A stretch of 64,000 nt of DNA from contig JAAEAF010000373.1 in NCBI GenBank assembly GCA_011037195.1, positions 124,001 through 188,000 on the forward strand. The letters run 5' to 3'. Under the pieces are notes generated by a model that was given only the letters and a program-made list of their open reading frames with translations, was not told the DNA's origin and searched no databases. Shown piece by piece: positions 46,471 to 59,598 of the stretch; within the stretch, counting starts at the first letter, position 1; each line of letters begins with the position of its first letter. A program made the position numbers and the translations under genes. This DNA comes from Triatoma infestans. Lineage: Eukaryota; Arthropoda; Insecta; Hemiptera; Reduviidae.

Positions 46471-48045
46471 TGTTACCACCGGGCCCAAATGACCTTAGAA
46501 ATGAATCCATTAATCATCCATTTAGCATCCCTAAAAGACCTATTCAGGGCATAAAGGAATTAAGCCTTCGCTTTGGCAAGACAGGGCATAACAATGTGCT
46601 ACTGTTACCAACAATATTTACTAACAGAGATGTTGCAGGATATCCAGGATAAAGTCATCCATGAACTCAAACTGCAAATGTAAACCTCTATAAGAATATT
46701 CCCATTACGAACGAGATAGCTGAAAGAAGTCACAAACAACATCAACATTTAAGAGGTTAGTGTTCGAGTACCAAAACACATCTGATTTTGCTATCCATAT
46801 CATCAAAAAGTGTCATGAGAGAATTGAGGAACTGAAATAGCCAAGTTAAGATCAGAATATTACTTGATTTTCAAGATAAGAAACAGACCAAAAGAACAGA
46901 AGGTTGCTTTCTAGGGAAGCTAGGCGCGGTTCTTAATAAACTGCATCAGGCTAAGGGAAGACCAGTACTTCAGAAAAACAGAAAAAAATGGCTTCCAAGG
47001 AATCCACGCAGCAGTTTATGCAGCCGGAGTTGCAGCCTCGGTCTGAAAAAATACCTTATTCTCAAAAACGCCAAATAACCGTCCAATAACGCCAAATTAC
47101 ATACCCAATCTGATTTATAAAAATTTCTAGATGAAGGGAGATCCTCAATAGCTAAGGCGACTGAAGTGTCGTAGGGATAAGTCAAGATATTGGGAGACTT
47201 ACCAGATTCTAGAAAGCTGAGAGAGATATGACTCCATAATGGAGATAGATCGATTTTATCCAAGGATACTAACCTACGAACCGCAGAAGAACGAAGTTCC
47301 TCAATAAGCTTAATATCGCCTGTCTTTATGCTCGTTAGAAAGTTAAGCAAAGTCAATAAATCGAATAAGTGATAACAGAATATTTGAGATGGACGCAAGA
47401 GCATTTTATCAATGTGTAGAATTTTATCATTAAGTGCAAAACTCCGAGATGTTTATGCACTGGAAGAATGGAGCACTATTAGACCAACACCACTCGCGCA
47501 CAAGTAACTGCTGATTGGTTCGGGCAGAAAACGAACAAGTCGAGATCGATTTCGTTCGTATCTCACTTGACTGCTTATTTAATGCGTTAGAAACATCTCC
47601 TAACTGGAAAGCTCCCAGTGATAAGGCATCTACATTTTTTAATGGGGTAGCTCACCATGTTGCTCAGTTAACATTTTCTTCAACATTTTCCACCAAACTC
47701 AGGGTGATACCCCAAATCATGGGATAAAGCATCACATATCTGAAATTCCAGGGCGGTAACCGAGACAAACCCGGTCAATTGTTGGTCCATAAAATGAAAA
47801 CTGCCTAAAATGCCGAAAACTTACACAAAAAGTACCTACACAGTGGAGAACTGTGCACATAATAGTCTGATAATAGCGACAAAGGTGATAACTACATTTG
47901 CACTAGTAACATGTAGTCTTGAAAGAAATTTACATGAATTGGGACTGAACAGAGAACACATAACGCGTGTTCAGGGAGCTATAACCCTATGCATAGGTCA
48001 CATCACACGAATAGAAACAGGAGCAGTCAACAGTGAGTAAACCCC
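46471..48045. other. Unassigned GC-intermediate region, possibly decayed retroelement
   Basis: Composition is less AT-rich than the flanks and several medium frames exist (46970-47404 minus, 144 codons; 47515-47727 plus; 47810-48040 plus). I could not find a domain motif in any. The minus frame, with KTGDIKLIEELRSSAVRRLV, has the look of a decayed transposon protein. No function is claimed. Confidence 0.35.
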
Positions 48046-50185
48046 ATATTTCAAAATGACACTGAATCTAGGACTCTTTGAGTCAGCCGCTAATCTATTA
48101 ATAAAAAAATAAATTACATATATTAGTAAACATTATCTCCATCACATTAAAAATGCTGCTATTCATATTAAATGCATTATCACATCGTAGAAAAAATATA
48201 AAAAATGCTGATATATATAAAATATATATTCAAATTAAAATATATTTTAAAAAATAAATAAACATTTGATGTGAAACATTCATAAGACTCTCTCTAGTGT
48301 TCTCACACTTAAATGGACAACTTTTCTTCAAAAGTTGAATTTTTAAAAAAATATAAGTTTCCCTCAATATTATAAAGATGGGATATTATCAAGGAAGTCA
48401 AACCCCTCACTTACTTCAAGAGGCCGGTTAAAAAGTACGCCTAAAGTCGTAGCTAACCTAGAACACTCTAATCTCAACTTAAATAAAACATGAACTCTGC
48501 GTTTTAATCGTTTTTTAGTTATCCAACTCACATAACGTACAAATATCATAAAAATATCTTTGTTGGTGCTAACACCTTTTCAAATGTGGCTAGTGAGTCC
48601 AAAAGTTAAAAATTAAACTACCAAAACTAACCATTTCAAACTCTTCCAAGCAATAAGAAAAAGTGCAGCATGAGGTAAAAAGTATCATTATGACTTTCAT
48701 CTCTTGGTGCGATATCTTGCTTATTGCTGCATGAAAAAGTTTTTCGAAAAATATTTTTTTTAAAACTGTTTATAAACCCAATTTGATTTATAAAAATTTC
48801 TAGTATATTTTTTTATTATTTAATTGAAAATTATTTATTAATAATTGAAAGCTAAGAATATCTACAACAAAAGAAAAAATCTGGGTTTTTCAGAATTAAT
48901 AATGGAAATTCCAGTGATCATGCGACTTTTATACTTTCAACTTCCTGGAAGGTAAATTAAAAAAAAAATACCCTTAATGATGATTAACAACCTCAAGAAT
49001 TCATTTAGAAATGTCAAAAATTACTTTAAATAGAAATGTATAATTTAGGCAACAAGCCTCTGGTCATTAACTTTTTAATTCTTGAAGCAATTAGTATTTA
49101 AGTATTCATTCTTTGTGTTTCATATTTCAATAAATTTTCCTGTTCAAATATGAGTCAGTTATTTAACTAAGTATGGCACTGAAAATGAAAGTAATTATGA
49201 AAAATCAATGAATGAACACAACTTTTTAAATGCAGTTGTTAACAATTTATTCTGAATAAGTTATTTACTTCCATTATTTCCTTTTCGCCTGAATTACGTC
49301 TAAATTTATTCCTGTAATTCCCATTTTTTTTTAAATATTCCATTAGCAAATGTAAATAAAAATTAAAAATTGCAACTGATATGAAGTTAATAAAAAATGA
49401 CATTATCATGGTTCAAAATTGAGCCATTAACAAGCCTCAAAGAAGATATTACCGAAACTATAGCTTTATTAAAGTAATTTTAACCGTAAAAACTTTTTAA
49501 ATTTAAAATACTAACTAAAAAGAGATTATATTAAAAAAAATAATGAGTAGGAATAATTTGTATGAATGAATTTCGAGGTACCTTTGTTCAAGGACAAGCA
49601 ATATCATTAGTTAATTATCATTAGTTTGAAACATAATGTTGAAAAGTATAATAATGTAAACACATTTTCAGGGTAAAATATTTTCTGAAAATTATTTACA
49701 ATTTTGAATTATTACTTTATTTAATTCTTTCTAGAAAATAAGCAATTATTTAAAATTACTTATAATGTTATAATACTTTCAATAAATAGACTCATCTCAC
49801 TTTTCTTGGCACAAATACAAATAGTTTTATATTTATCACTGTGAATGAAAATGAAAATAAAGGATGGATTTGAATATTACTTAAGTAAACAAGAGAAAAA
49901 TTCATGTCTATAATTTTGCTCTAAACTATTCTTATAAGCTTAATATAAATTTATATTATTATATTTAAATAGATAATAATATTTATATTCTAATAAGCAG
50001 AAAATGTATAGTGTGTATGAATACATATTTGTGTTTTGCAGATTTTTCGCTAAATTTTGATATGCTTGATAAAAAGCTAAAAAGGATAGAAGGAAATAAT
50101 GTCACAAAAGACGGATACTGTTCGAAATGCTCAAGTACTAGTTAGCTATACATTGAAAAAAACTATGATATTCTATAATAAGATA
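48046..50185. other. Intergenic, no gene seen
   Basis: Strongly AT-rich throughout, with no frame worth reporting. Confidence 0.5.
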
Positions 50186-50187
50186 TC

Positions 50188-50275
50188 CAAAAGATGGGTG
50201 AACACGCGAAATCACTGAACGCGAAGTTCCACGAAAAAAATCTCTGATGCCGAGGGTGAAGGGTTGTTATTTATG
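50188..50275 (+). mobile_element. Decayed Penelope-like tail with hammerhead relic
   Basis: AAGATGGGTGAACACGCGAA, then TCCACGAAAAAAATCTCTGATG, follows the order of the tail at 31622-31700 (AAGATGGGCGAACGCCCGAA, ACCACGGAAAATGTCTCTGATG). The CTGA core has become CAAA and stem II is disrupted, so the ribozyme is dead. Confidence 0.6.
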
Positions 50276-50454
50276 CAAGAGATAAACTGCCCATCTAGTT
50301 AGTAAGAAATAAAATAACTTTTCAGTCATTTGAGAGTACTTCGAAAACATATTAGGGACTCAAACTTGTCCTCAAAATAATGAATCATCTCGATTCTGTG
50401 CCATTACCTCCAATTCCATACTCTTATAGTATGCAAGTGTGCAAGAGTTTCCCA

Positions 50455-50679
50455 TCAATCACCAAACCGAGCTCCCACTTGAAAAAGTCCGCAAAAAAAA
50501 AAAAATGGCAATGCAAGAACCTTAGCAGAAAAGTTTAGAAAGGACCGTTCAATGGGATGTTGCAAAGGAAAGACCTCGAAAGGAGGCAAGTTCTCAATAG
50601 GCTCATGTAGAAGGAGAAAGTATTTACCAAGATCCATAAACCTACGATAGACACTGGTCAAAAGAGAAAAGTGTGTCAA
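50455..50679 (-). other. Unassigned frame beside Penelope-like relics
   Basis: An open frame of 74 codons containing VYRRFMDLGKYFLLLHEPI lies between two Penelope-like tails and may be their decayed coding DNA. No diagnostic motif is present. Confidence 0.25.
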
Positions 50680-50747
50680 CTGATTTTATCCTGGACAAGT
50701 CTGTAATACCATACCGTTTACTTGGATAAGTCTATGGTATCACACAC

Positions 50748-50790
50748 TGTTCTCCTGAAGTTGGGAGAACGTTTGAGACCGTGATGACTG
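50748..50790 (+). mobile_element. Second decayed hammerhead relic of Penelope-like type
   Basis: CTCCTGAAGTTGGGAGAACG, then TTTGAGACCGTGATGACT, aligns with ATCCTGAAGATGGGCGAACG, CCCGAAACCGATCGATGACC at 31617-31656. Core changes: CTGAAGT for CTGAAGA and GAGA for GAAA. Inactive by inspection. Confidence 0.55.
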
Positions 50791-52480
50791 CAAGGTATTA
50801 TAATGGAAATAAAATGAGCTTTTCTTTTCTGCTCTATAAAGCATCTGACATATCGACAAAAATCTCAATTTGCCTCAGGCAACTGTCTTTTAATCTCAGC
50901 TGAGATATCACTACATATTTAACTTGGGAGTTAAGAGAGGTAAATAAACTCATCTACTCTGCCCTATCAAAGTTAAATTAGGCCTAAACAGAGCCTGCAC
51001 CCGGGTTTAACTTCTTCTCCAGTAACCATTTATTTAGTAACTGCTTGAAAGTTAGCCGATATCCTTGACTTTACTCAATCGCAAATCTGGTTTCAAACAG
51101 GATCCTGGAGTCCTTAGGCCTATTTGAAGGCCATATTAAATAGACGGCATCACCTCATTCTCTTGCCTATTCCTTTTTCAAGCTGGAAGATGTCCGATAT
51201 CCATGATTAAAGGCAGTTGGTCTCGTCTCTATCCAAATATCTACATTTACTTTGGAAAACACTCTTAAATATATCGAGAATGGTTTATACTTTAATATTT
51301 ATATGTTTAATTTTTTTAAGTTTAAAGAAAAGAAGATATATCTCCTTATTAAAATCAAATAAAAGCTTTAATGACACTTTTTAAACAATCCATATGGAAA
51401 AATTGGGGATTTTTCATTGTATTAAGTTATTTAAAAAAAAAACAGCAAATTCTATGATATTAAGACCAAAATAAGTTTTTTGTATTAAATGAATCATCGG
51501 CAAATATTTTTAAATAATAAGATCCAAACTGATAAAAATGAAAAGATTTGCAAATTTCATTTTAACCTTTCCACTAATTGCAAAAAGAAAATGAAAATTC
51601 TCCTTACATTTGACTGTAAACAGGGCATATTCTACTAGGTTTCCAGTATATTAATAATGTAGGAATTTAATGCAACTAAAAATATCAAGGACATCAATTG
51701 AAAAAAAAAAGACTTTATTTGTTTATTTGTAGTCTGACTTTTCATATGATAAAACGCGAAGAATACAACAACATAATATTAATTAAAAATTTATATGAAA
51801 TTAAAGATAATATATAAAAAGCATGTCTACTGCAGTTATTTAATATTTTAAATTATTGGAAAGAATTTAATTTTTTTTTTTATTTACCTTTTTACTTCGA
51901 ATATCTTCAACAGTGTAATTGTTATAATTTTTTTCACTTTTAATCTTATGGGAAGTTTTATTCCATATTTATCAAATGCATTAACAAAAGGGCCAAATTT
52001 TTACCATAAAATTTTGTCCAAAGGAAATGCTAGGCAAAAAAACGAGAAAATTAAACTAAGCATAACTTCAATAATAATATCATTATAGAATTAAGGTTCT
52101 AGTCAACTAACACATATATTATGTATTGATTTAATTTAAAATCACATTTCATATCACTATTATGTGTTTAAGTAAATCAAACCCTACTAATATGCAATTA
52201 AAACATGTAACTTTATTATTTTATTATAATCATGAAATTTTAAAGGATGAACTTTAAATTTGATGGACGATGAATTTCCAGGTATAAGAAATAAATTTGA
52301 CACACACTAAAAAAATCTGCACAAATGAGAATCAATTTTACTTTCTCTTAGTGATTTAAGAGGAATTGTTAGAATCTTGTCAAATATTTGATATCGGGTT
52401 TTCATCGGTTTGTTAGACATTGGTCTCCCTTTCTTTCTCTGTATGTTTGTTGTCTATTGAGGTCAGCATATATTTTTTTA
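50791..52480. other. Intergenic, no gene seen
   Basis: 50880-51250 is less AT-rich and may contain old retroelement DNA (for example CAAATCTGGTTTCAAACAGG), but no protein motif is convincing. The rest is AT-rich. Confidence 0.4.
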
Positions 52481-52489
52481 TCATCTGTG

Positions 52490-52648
52490 AGGAGGTACAA
52501 GCCCTATGCTATCCAAAGCCATCTGGGTCGATATAGCTACCCCAAGTTCGGGGCCTTCCCCAGGTATTGCGGACAGTGTTCTCTCGTTACAGACAACACC
52601 TTCATCACCGGACAATGAGCTGTAGTCTTTCCTAGAACAGAAAATCTA
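52490..52648 (-). mobile_element. SINE copy, reversed
   Basis: Shares GATATAGCTACCCCAAGTTC, ACAGACAACACC and CATCACCGGACAATGAGCT with the copy at 42575-42765, in the same orientation. Both match the reverse of the SINE body at 24540-24660. The tRNA-like head is missing. Confidence 0.65.
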
Positions 52649-53285
52649 TGGGCAGACTGCTGGAATTAAGTTTTCTACTGGAGGACTTGACAATACTTTT
52701 AATCGAAATCGATCATTGGAAGAACAATTTTACGGAATGGATTCTTCTGTTTCTTTCAATTTTCTCAAAAACGGCTTTAACAATTTTCTTTAAACTTAAA
52801 TATCTTATACGAGCTACAACTTTTATTTGAAACATGTTACCGGATAATTCATTTTAGGAGGATTTTAGAGGAGGGAAGAAGTTGGGTTTTTCTCTGAACA
52901 GCCATTTCCGTAAATTATACGATCCTATTAACTACCTACAAAATATTAATATAATATATATCTGTTGCCACAATTCCAAGTTTGACTTGGATTTTTTTAA
53001 TGTTCTGCGTTTTTCTCGAGTTTATTTCAACTTGGTATACTAAGCTATACACATATATCGACTATCACTTTTGTTCGAAACATTTTTTCAAGGAAAGAGA
53101 TTTTCAGGGGGACCTGGGGAAGCTGAAAGGGGACGCTCGTCTCTGATATTGATTTTAGTTTAGATTCATAACTATAAATATAATATTGAAGCCACATAAA
53201 TTTAATAAAAATGCCAGATTTAAAGAAAATTTGTCAATTATATCAGTAAGAGAAAATTACTTGAATATTTTCACCAGATTCTTGC
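52649..53285. other. Intergenic, no gene seen
   Basis: AT-rich. Contains phrases shared with other intergenic spots (TTTCTCAAAAACGG, TCGAAACATTTTTTCAAGGA) that look like an old dispersed repeat. Confidence 0.4.
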
Positions 53286-53289
53286 ACAT

Positions 53290-53401
53290 AAAATAGTATG
53301 ATTAAATAATTCGAAGGATTACTTAAAAAATCGTATTATTTATATATATATATATTACGGTTTCTTAAGTAATCCTTCGAATTATTTAATCATACTATTT
53401 T
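53290..53401. repeat. Perfect inverted repeat with 37-bp arms
   Basis: Left arm 53290-53326 and right arm 53365-53401 are exact reverse complements (AAAATAGTATGATTAAATAA ... TTATTTAATCATACTATTTT at the ends). The 38-bp spacer extends the pairing with few mismatches and holds a TA run. It would form a long hairpin in RNA or DNA. No ORF. It may be a tiny MITE or a recent inversion duplication. Confidence 0.95.
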
Positions 53402-55200
53402 CGATATATATATCGAAATGTATTAAACAAAAATTGAATTGAATTTACTCATGCATTTTTCATAAATTATTGCAAAGAAAGCTTATGCAATTTAACTTCA
53501 AAAATTGTATATATTAATGTTTATATAACTGTTTGCATATATTTTCTAAATTATAAATAACAATATAATTTTTTTGGGGAGCTTAGCTTGCACTCTATCC
53601 GGCCAGATACCAACGAATAAAACGTAACTATATAATAATAACAGAATTTTTATTTTCTAAGGTCTGCTGCGTTACCGGTATGTGAAACATTAGCGATTGG
53701 CCAGTTTTCGAACTGCAACAATTTTCAAAATAAATATATATATCTCAGAAAGAAATTTCAGAATCCTGTGACGATTTTATGATTAATTGTACACGATCAA
53801 TATATTTTATCTTCTAAAACTTGGCCCCATTTCTTTCCTTAACTTTATACTACCTTCATCATGACTGACCTTTTTATGCTCACTAACCTACTATTTTTAA
53901 AATATCCCCCTTTCACTAGCTATGGCCTTCCTATTTTCACCTTCATTTCCGATTTCATAAACTATAATTAGGCATTAAACAAACCTTTGATACAATAGCT
54001 AATTTGACTGTTCTCTAGGTGATTCATCTCTTAGAAAAACTGTGCACAAGACCCTCCAAAACCAAAATGAAAACATTAAAATCTCCAAACAACAATGATT
54101 TCACCTATGGTATAAAGAAATGAACAAAATCTTTTGTCAACTAAAACTTCAGAATCAAATTATTCTAATAAAAAAAAAAAGTTGTGAAATGATATATATA
54201 ATAGCTACCGTTTGACCTTGCCCTCCTAAAGGTGATTCATTATTTAGAAAAAAAGAAAGCAAAGTATATTTAAATCTTCATGCAACATTTAGTTCACAGA
54301 AAGTGTAATTATAAGGAAATGAAGAATTTATGTGCTTCTGAATGAACAAATAAAGAACAAAGTGAGTGAAACGATTAAATAAAACCTTTCCCACGTGTAA
54401 TAATCAACTTCTTTTTGTTGGCATTCGCCAAGATTTAAAATCTATCAAATCACTTTTGAAATGTACTACGAAGGCAAGTTTTCTTAAAATATTATAGCGC
54501 TAAAAGGGAACGATAACTTTAAATGATCTCTAAATGACCTAGGGATAGTGTCTAAAAATAGAACTGAAAACTTTTCAAAAACGCTAAACTTCTGATCTCC
54601 GATCCAAATTAGAGCTGTTTTTTAAAAGCAAAATAAACTAAGCTTAAAGTAGAGCACATATTTTAATCCTGAATACACTCCCATAAAAATACTGGTAAAT
54701 GAAATATCTATCTGGAAAATTTCTTTATTGAAATCAAATATATTTCAAACACATAAGCACATATTATATATTAGAAAAAGTTATAAAAAACAGAAAAAAA
54801 TTCATATTTAAATCTTATTTAATATTGCATAATTAAATTAATATCAATACGTGACCTAGTGGTATTCACTATAATAAGGCATAAAAAATTTAATAAATTA
54901 CCTTAAGATCTGTAAATTTTTTTTAATTCTTTTTATTATTTTTTTTTCTTGAAATTTCCTTGCACTTGATGAAAACTTATAATTTCGTTATTTAACTTTC
55001 ACAACTGATACGGCCCCACCATCACATCTGAAACCTTGCTACTGAAATATTTGCTTTTGAAATCAGTGCTGCCAATGTTGACTAACGAAATTTCTCTTTT
55101 GGAAAATATAAATATCGGCTTATAAATTTTGTGCAAAATTAAAATTAATGTTAAAACTAAATCAATAAGGTTGAATAAGTAAAAAACTTTACATTGAAAG
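53402..55200. other. Intergenic, no gene seen
   Basis: AT-rich. Near 54008-54020 and 54230-54245 a GTGATTCATCTCTTAGAAAA / GTGATTCATTATTTAGAAAA pair marks a degenerate local repeat. Nothing coding. Confidence 0.4.
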
Positions 55201-55319
55201 TTAAAGCATCAGCAAACTCCTGAAGTATCTTCGTGAAATACTTACCATTACTGTATATGGCAATTTTAGCTTTACAGAACCACTTTCTTTTATCAATTTG
55301 CGACCATCAGAAAAAGATC

Positions 55320-55450
55320 TATTGTGCCCCCGAAGCCTTCTCATTACAGTGCCAGCCTCCAAGCAGTGTTTTCTAGCCGGGAAACTATTAGAACCCGGGG
55401 CCTCCGCGTTGCTATTCCTTCGTGCCACCACTTAGCTAATCCCTTGTTTA
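55320..55450 (-). mobile_element. SINE fragment, reversed
   Basis: The reverse complement reads GGAGGCTGGCACTGTAATGA, then GAAGGCTTCGGG, matching the SINE block GGAGGCCGGCAGTGCACTGA, GAAGGCTCCGGG at 24617-24648. Confidence 0.55.
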
Positions 55451-55573
55451 TCATAACCTTCAACTCATCCTTAACATCCAGCAACCACTTTTTTCTGGGG
55501 TACCCTCTTTTTACTGTCACAAATTTTCACTGGGAGCTCAGTGGAGTGGTGTGGGGATTAGTATGAGCCAGTT

Positions 55574-55739
55574 GGTATTAGGATTCCTCAGGGATCTTAA
55601 CCTGATGGAGGTGTTGTAGAACGGATATTCAATTGGACTTCCGTTCTGGTGCTATGGGCAGACCTGTGGCACCCAGGGGGCATAGCACAATAGACCTGAT
55701 CAAGGTCGCAGTGCGTTGCCCCCCCCCACTTAAAAAAAA
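55574..55739 (+). mobile_element. LINE 3'-end insertion with 11-bp target-site duplication
   Basis: 166 bp starting GGTATTAGGATTCCTCAGGG and ending in a C-run then poly-A. It is bounded by ATGAGCCAGTT at 55563-55573 and 55740-55750. The same sequence in reverse forms the end of the LINE at 56418-56600. This is a clean 5'-truncated insertion. Confidence 0.88.
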
Positions 55740-55759
55740 ATGAGCCAGTTCAGGTCATA

Positions 55760-56410
55760 GCTAGTCTTCAGCTCGGCCAAGTAAGAATCCTGGTGGTGGC
55801 AATAACAACCACCAGGGTTCTCGTAATAAATTCATTATTACAATATCTGAACTTCAAACCTAGAAATACAACATTCCTTTTAATAACATTGTACTGCTTA
55901 CCATTATCACATACCATAATTTTAGGAACATCATTTTTAAGGCATCGGGCAATATTTTGCCTGGGGGTATTTCGAAGCGGAAACAGCAAACTAAACATAG
56001 AAAAACAATCAGACACCATCAAAAGGAAACTATTCTGTCTGGAAGATATGAGAAAAGGGCTCATCAGATAAGAACAAATCATCTGCCAAGGACAACTCTC
56101 TGAGAACCCATGAAGCCCCCTGGGAGATTTTGTTCCGGCTTCATTGCCTGACAAATAGAACAACTTGACATATCTGGCTGTATCGGAGTTATAACCTGGC
56201 AAATAGTATCATTGGCTCAACCTGTTAATATTTTTGAAAAATCCCAAGGACCCCGCAGTTGGAATCATGACATTTCTCTAGGATAGTTCTTCGACAGCTT
56301 TCTGGACAACCACCTTCCACGGATCTTTGTCGGACATTTATATAAAAGTCTTTCCGCAATCCTCCAAGAAAGGTAGTGTTCAGTATTCGCCGTACATTGG
56401 ACAGCATTTT
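55760..56410 (-). pseudogene. Ty3/gypsy-type integrase fragment
   Basis: Minus-strand frames give the zinc-binding region (CHDSNCGVLGIF, then YNSDTARYVKLFYLSGNEAG). The core follows: WQMICSYLMSPF, QNSFLLMVSDCFSMFSLLFP and VPKIMVCDNGKQYN. In an intact DDE integrase the residue after CS would be Asp; here it is Tyr. The second catalytic Asp (CDNG) is present. The third (Glu) cannot be placed. Several frame changes show it is dead. It continues from the RT fragment at 57390-57560, interrupted by a LINE. Confidence 0.7.
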
Positions 56411-56417
56411 CTGATAC

Positions 56418-57330
56418 CTTTTTTTTGTGGGGGGGAGGGCTAATGCACTGCGACATTTCGATCTGTTGTGCTATGCCCCCTGGGTGCTCAGGTTGTTTGC
56501 CCACAGCCCGATGCCCGAAGAGATGTCCCAACTGAGCATCCGTTCTACAAGACCTCAATCAGGTTAAGATCCCTGAGGAATCCTATACCCTAACGGGCTC
56601 TAGAGAGGGTATATCCCCTACCATCTGGTAGCTACCCAGGTTCTTGAATCTTCCCTGAGTGGCAGCCTCGCAGTCTGTTTGGAGATGTAATGGAGTTTCT
56701 TCCAGCTCCCCACAAAGTCTGCATGAGCTATCACTTTCCAAACCCAGCTTCATCAGGAGCGCTCTGAGTCGGCAATGTCCCGTGAGGAAACCTGTAAGAT
56801 CGCGGAGCTTGTTCTTACTCAAGCCGATGCAGGGCTCCGATCTCCGTTGGTTATAATTTCCCAGGCAGATCTTGGCCTGCCGCAAACCCGGAGAGGGAGT
56901 ACCAGAGTTGAGATCTCTTCGCCTCCTCCTCCTCCTTTCTAAGTTCTTCCAAGAGAAACTGGTCGCTGACCCCACAATAAGGTTCCGGCCCTAGAATGAG
57001 GTCACAGCGTCTATCTTCGCCAAGGCGTCGGCCAACTCAATCCCTTCAATCCAACATGTCATGGCACCCACCAAAGGGTAACTTTATTCCTCCTGCCTAG
57101 GTTATTAAGTTTATCTAGGCATTCCTAGACCATTTTAGAGCACCTGATAACTGAAGCACTCAATGCCCTAATGGCTGCTTGGCTATCGGAAAGGGTTACG
57201 ATCTCCTGATACCTACATCCCCTATCGAGCTTAAATTGAACGTATCTTCCAATAGCGCCTGGAAGATGCTGGGAAACTCACCCATGGGTTCCTAGTGCTT
57301 GATCGTTGGACCAACCACCCCTGCCCCAGT
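56418..57330 (-). mobile_element. 5'-truncated jockey/R1-type LINE (RNase H, zinc knuckle, 3' end)
   Basis: Minus-strand reading: SDSQAAIRALSASVI and WWVP-HVG..LADALAKIDAV (RNase H), then DLTGFLTGHCRLRALLMKLG and CRLCGELEETPLHLQTDCEA (C-terminal zinc knuckle). A 3' UTR follows that matches 55574-55739, then poly-A at 56426-56418. Stops are present. It lies between the RT and integrase parts of a gypsy element in the same orientation, so it inserted into that older element. Confidence 0.75.
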
Positions 57331-57389
57331 CCCCTGTTGATATCTGCAAATGCCCTATCCTGCTCTTCCGTCCTTTGCATTTTGCGCTC

Positions 57390-57570
57390 TTAATAATCTA
57401 ATGAGTGGTGTTAATTAGGAGGAGAAATTTGGGATAAGCGCCCTATATCATGAGGCCACTCCAACAAATGATTTGATTTGCTTAACTGTCTTTGGTGCTG
57501 GATAGTTCAAAACACAGCTTACCTTTTCCGGATCCACTCTTAACCCAAACCGATCGACAACGAAGAACTG
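57390..57570 (-). pseudogene. Ty3/gypsy-type RT fragment
   Basis: Minus-strand reading gives VDRFGLRVDPEKVSCVLNYP, then KQIKSFVGVAS and YRALIPNFS, the classical end of gypsy RT (G...V.PEK...I..P.P....KSFLG...YRRFIPNFS). It is followed at about 57390 by the inserted LINE and, beyond it, the integrase. Only this part of the RT survives. Confidence 0.75.
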
Positions 57571-57780
57571 TTATGTGGGTCTTAAAATCAGAAGTGCGGC
57601 GACTATATCGGTGTGGTTATGACGTTGTATTCATAATTGTTTTTTGGGTTGTCAATAGAAAGCGTGGGCTGTTTAGTCAGAGACTGGGTAAATAAACTTT
57701 GAACTCTGAGGACAAATTTAAAATAAAGAGAGTAGTTAGAGAGTAATCAGTGTGCACTGATCGTCTTAAAAAGAAGTACT
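57571..57780. other. Boundary region between gypsy and LINE RT remnants
   Basis: No protein motif was recognised in either strand. It may belong to either neighbour. Confidence 0.35.
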
Positions 57781-57789
57781 CATAAGCAG

Positions 57790-58620
57790 TTGATGAATCA
57801 CCTTGAAATATTTCTGGCACCAGGCTGCGTCGAATGCACCTTCCAAGTGCGAGGATATTAGCAATACTTTTCTTTTATTAACAAGATTCCTCTCTATAGC
57901 TTCCTTTATTCCATTATAGCGTCATGCTTGTTTGAAGTATGACACAACCATACTGATTGTGTCTAAGCCTACCTTCAGAATATAATTTATAAATTACCTT
58001 ATCGATCATCAATTTCTCCAAAATCTTACATCCCATTGGTATGAGGCTTGCTGGTCTAAATTTTTTGTAACTAAGTTTTCTTTACCAGGTTTGATTACTA
58101 AATTTATTTCCGAATGCTTCCATTCTGTTGGAAATATTCTTTCATTAAATATTCATTTTATAAAGACATTATTGCATTTGGTATTAGCCCAAAAATCGTT
58201 TTATAAATTTCTCTAGGTATCGCATCCAAACCAGCTTTCTTATTTTTCATCTTTCCGACTGCTAGTTCTACTTCATTTCTTCTGAATAGAATATCGTTGT
58301 CTGTACTGATTTCTTTAGTTAATCTAATTATCTCATGCTCCTTTAGATCAATGTCGTATCTTGAGGTATCAACTTGTCTTATATGTATTCGTTTTCTTTA
58401 GGCTTGTACAACTCCCATCTAATTTCTTGATCGTAGTAGGTGGTATGTTAGAGCCTTTATGTTCCCCTTATTTTATTTCCTTTAACTTTTAAATTTCTAT
58501 CCTAAAGTTAGAAGGATTGACATTTTCCTTACAGACTTTCTTAACGTCACTTTGGTTAAGTGATGGTTTTATTATGCTTTAAAAACAGGTTCATTTACCG
58601 TTGTTACTTTACTAGCTTTC
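57790..58620 (-). pseudogene. LINE reverse transcriptase fragment (second element)
   Basis: Minus-strand reading gives KKAGLDAIPREIYKTIFG, FPTEWKHSEINLVIKPGKEN and FRPASLIPMGCKILEKLMID in changing frames, then the QYG(F) region. These are RT boxes 1-3 of jockey/CR1-like LINEs. The YADD box is not readable. It is separated from the RNase H fragment by gypsy sequence, so I treat it as a separate insertion. Confidence 0.65.
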
Positions 58621-59598
58621 TTTAAAACTTCAATAAAGATCATTGGCTTCTGAATACTAAATGTAAAAGTATGTGTCTGTCTTTGTGCGTTGTAAACAGA
58701 ATACCTCAAAAATGATAAATTGCAGAAAGTTCAAACTTTAAATTTCGTTTATGTTCTTTAACCACCGCATCTGAAACGAAGATTTCGGGCAAAATCCAAC
58801 AAACGGAAGGGCTACTTCACTGAATAGTTTAACGCGATTTTCTTCAAACTTCGTATAATATCTACACACATATTTATAAGTTTTAAGTGAAACATTTTCC
58901 CGAGAAAATTCATTTCAAATCCGCGGAAACCTAAAAGGTCAAATATATAAAATTTGAATTTAGAGAAAATTTGTCATTTTATATATACATTTGTTCACAC
59001 AAGATTTTTAGGAGTTAATGGATTTGACATTAAATGCGACTCCCTCTACACATTTATCCATGTGTTTAAAAGGAGAAGGTATGAATGAGATAGGTGTACT
59101 AGTTACAGTATACATCGAGTGAGAGTATATTTTGGTTATATGTAAAATAAAATCAGACACACATTAGAATTCTGTTAAGGCTGTCCCAATTAAGAAACCC
59201 GGAAGGGTTTGACAATAACTAAGACATATTTGTTTCCTACAAATCATCCAAATCAATTTCATTTGTATTGACAAACCTTTCAAGCATAATGATGCATTCA
59301 AGCGAAGAGAAATTTGTGAGCAATTAATGAAATTAAATTTTCTGGCAACAATATTTGAAATAAAATACATACCTAAATAATAAATAAAAAATTCTTTAAA
59401 AAAAATTTAATATATTTGTAATTTCTCAAGAATTACAAAATATAATATTTTTAGAAAGGTTATATATACGTGCTAATAATTAAAAATTGTATATTGATCA
59501 GATATTAAGTAAATATTTCTTGTTCATCGAAACTATTTATTTTCTTATCTCTTCTGGAAGAAGACTCAATAGCTTACTGTTTTTAGCACAAAATAAAA
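58621..59598. other. Intergenic 3' of BRX1
   Basis: A phrase at 58765-58800 (ACCGCATCTGAAACGAAGAT, TTTCGGGCAAA) matches 30099-30135 beside the Penelope-like element, so a related repeat fragment lies here. The BRX1 poly-A signal probably falls within 59380-59590 on the minus strand. Confidence 0.45.
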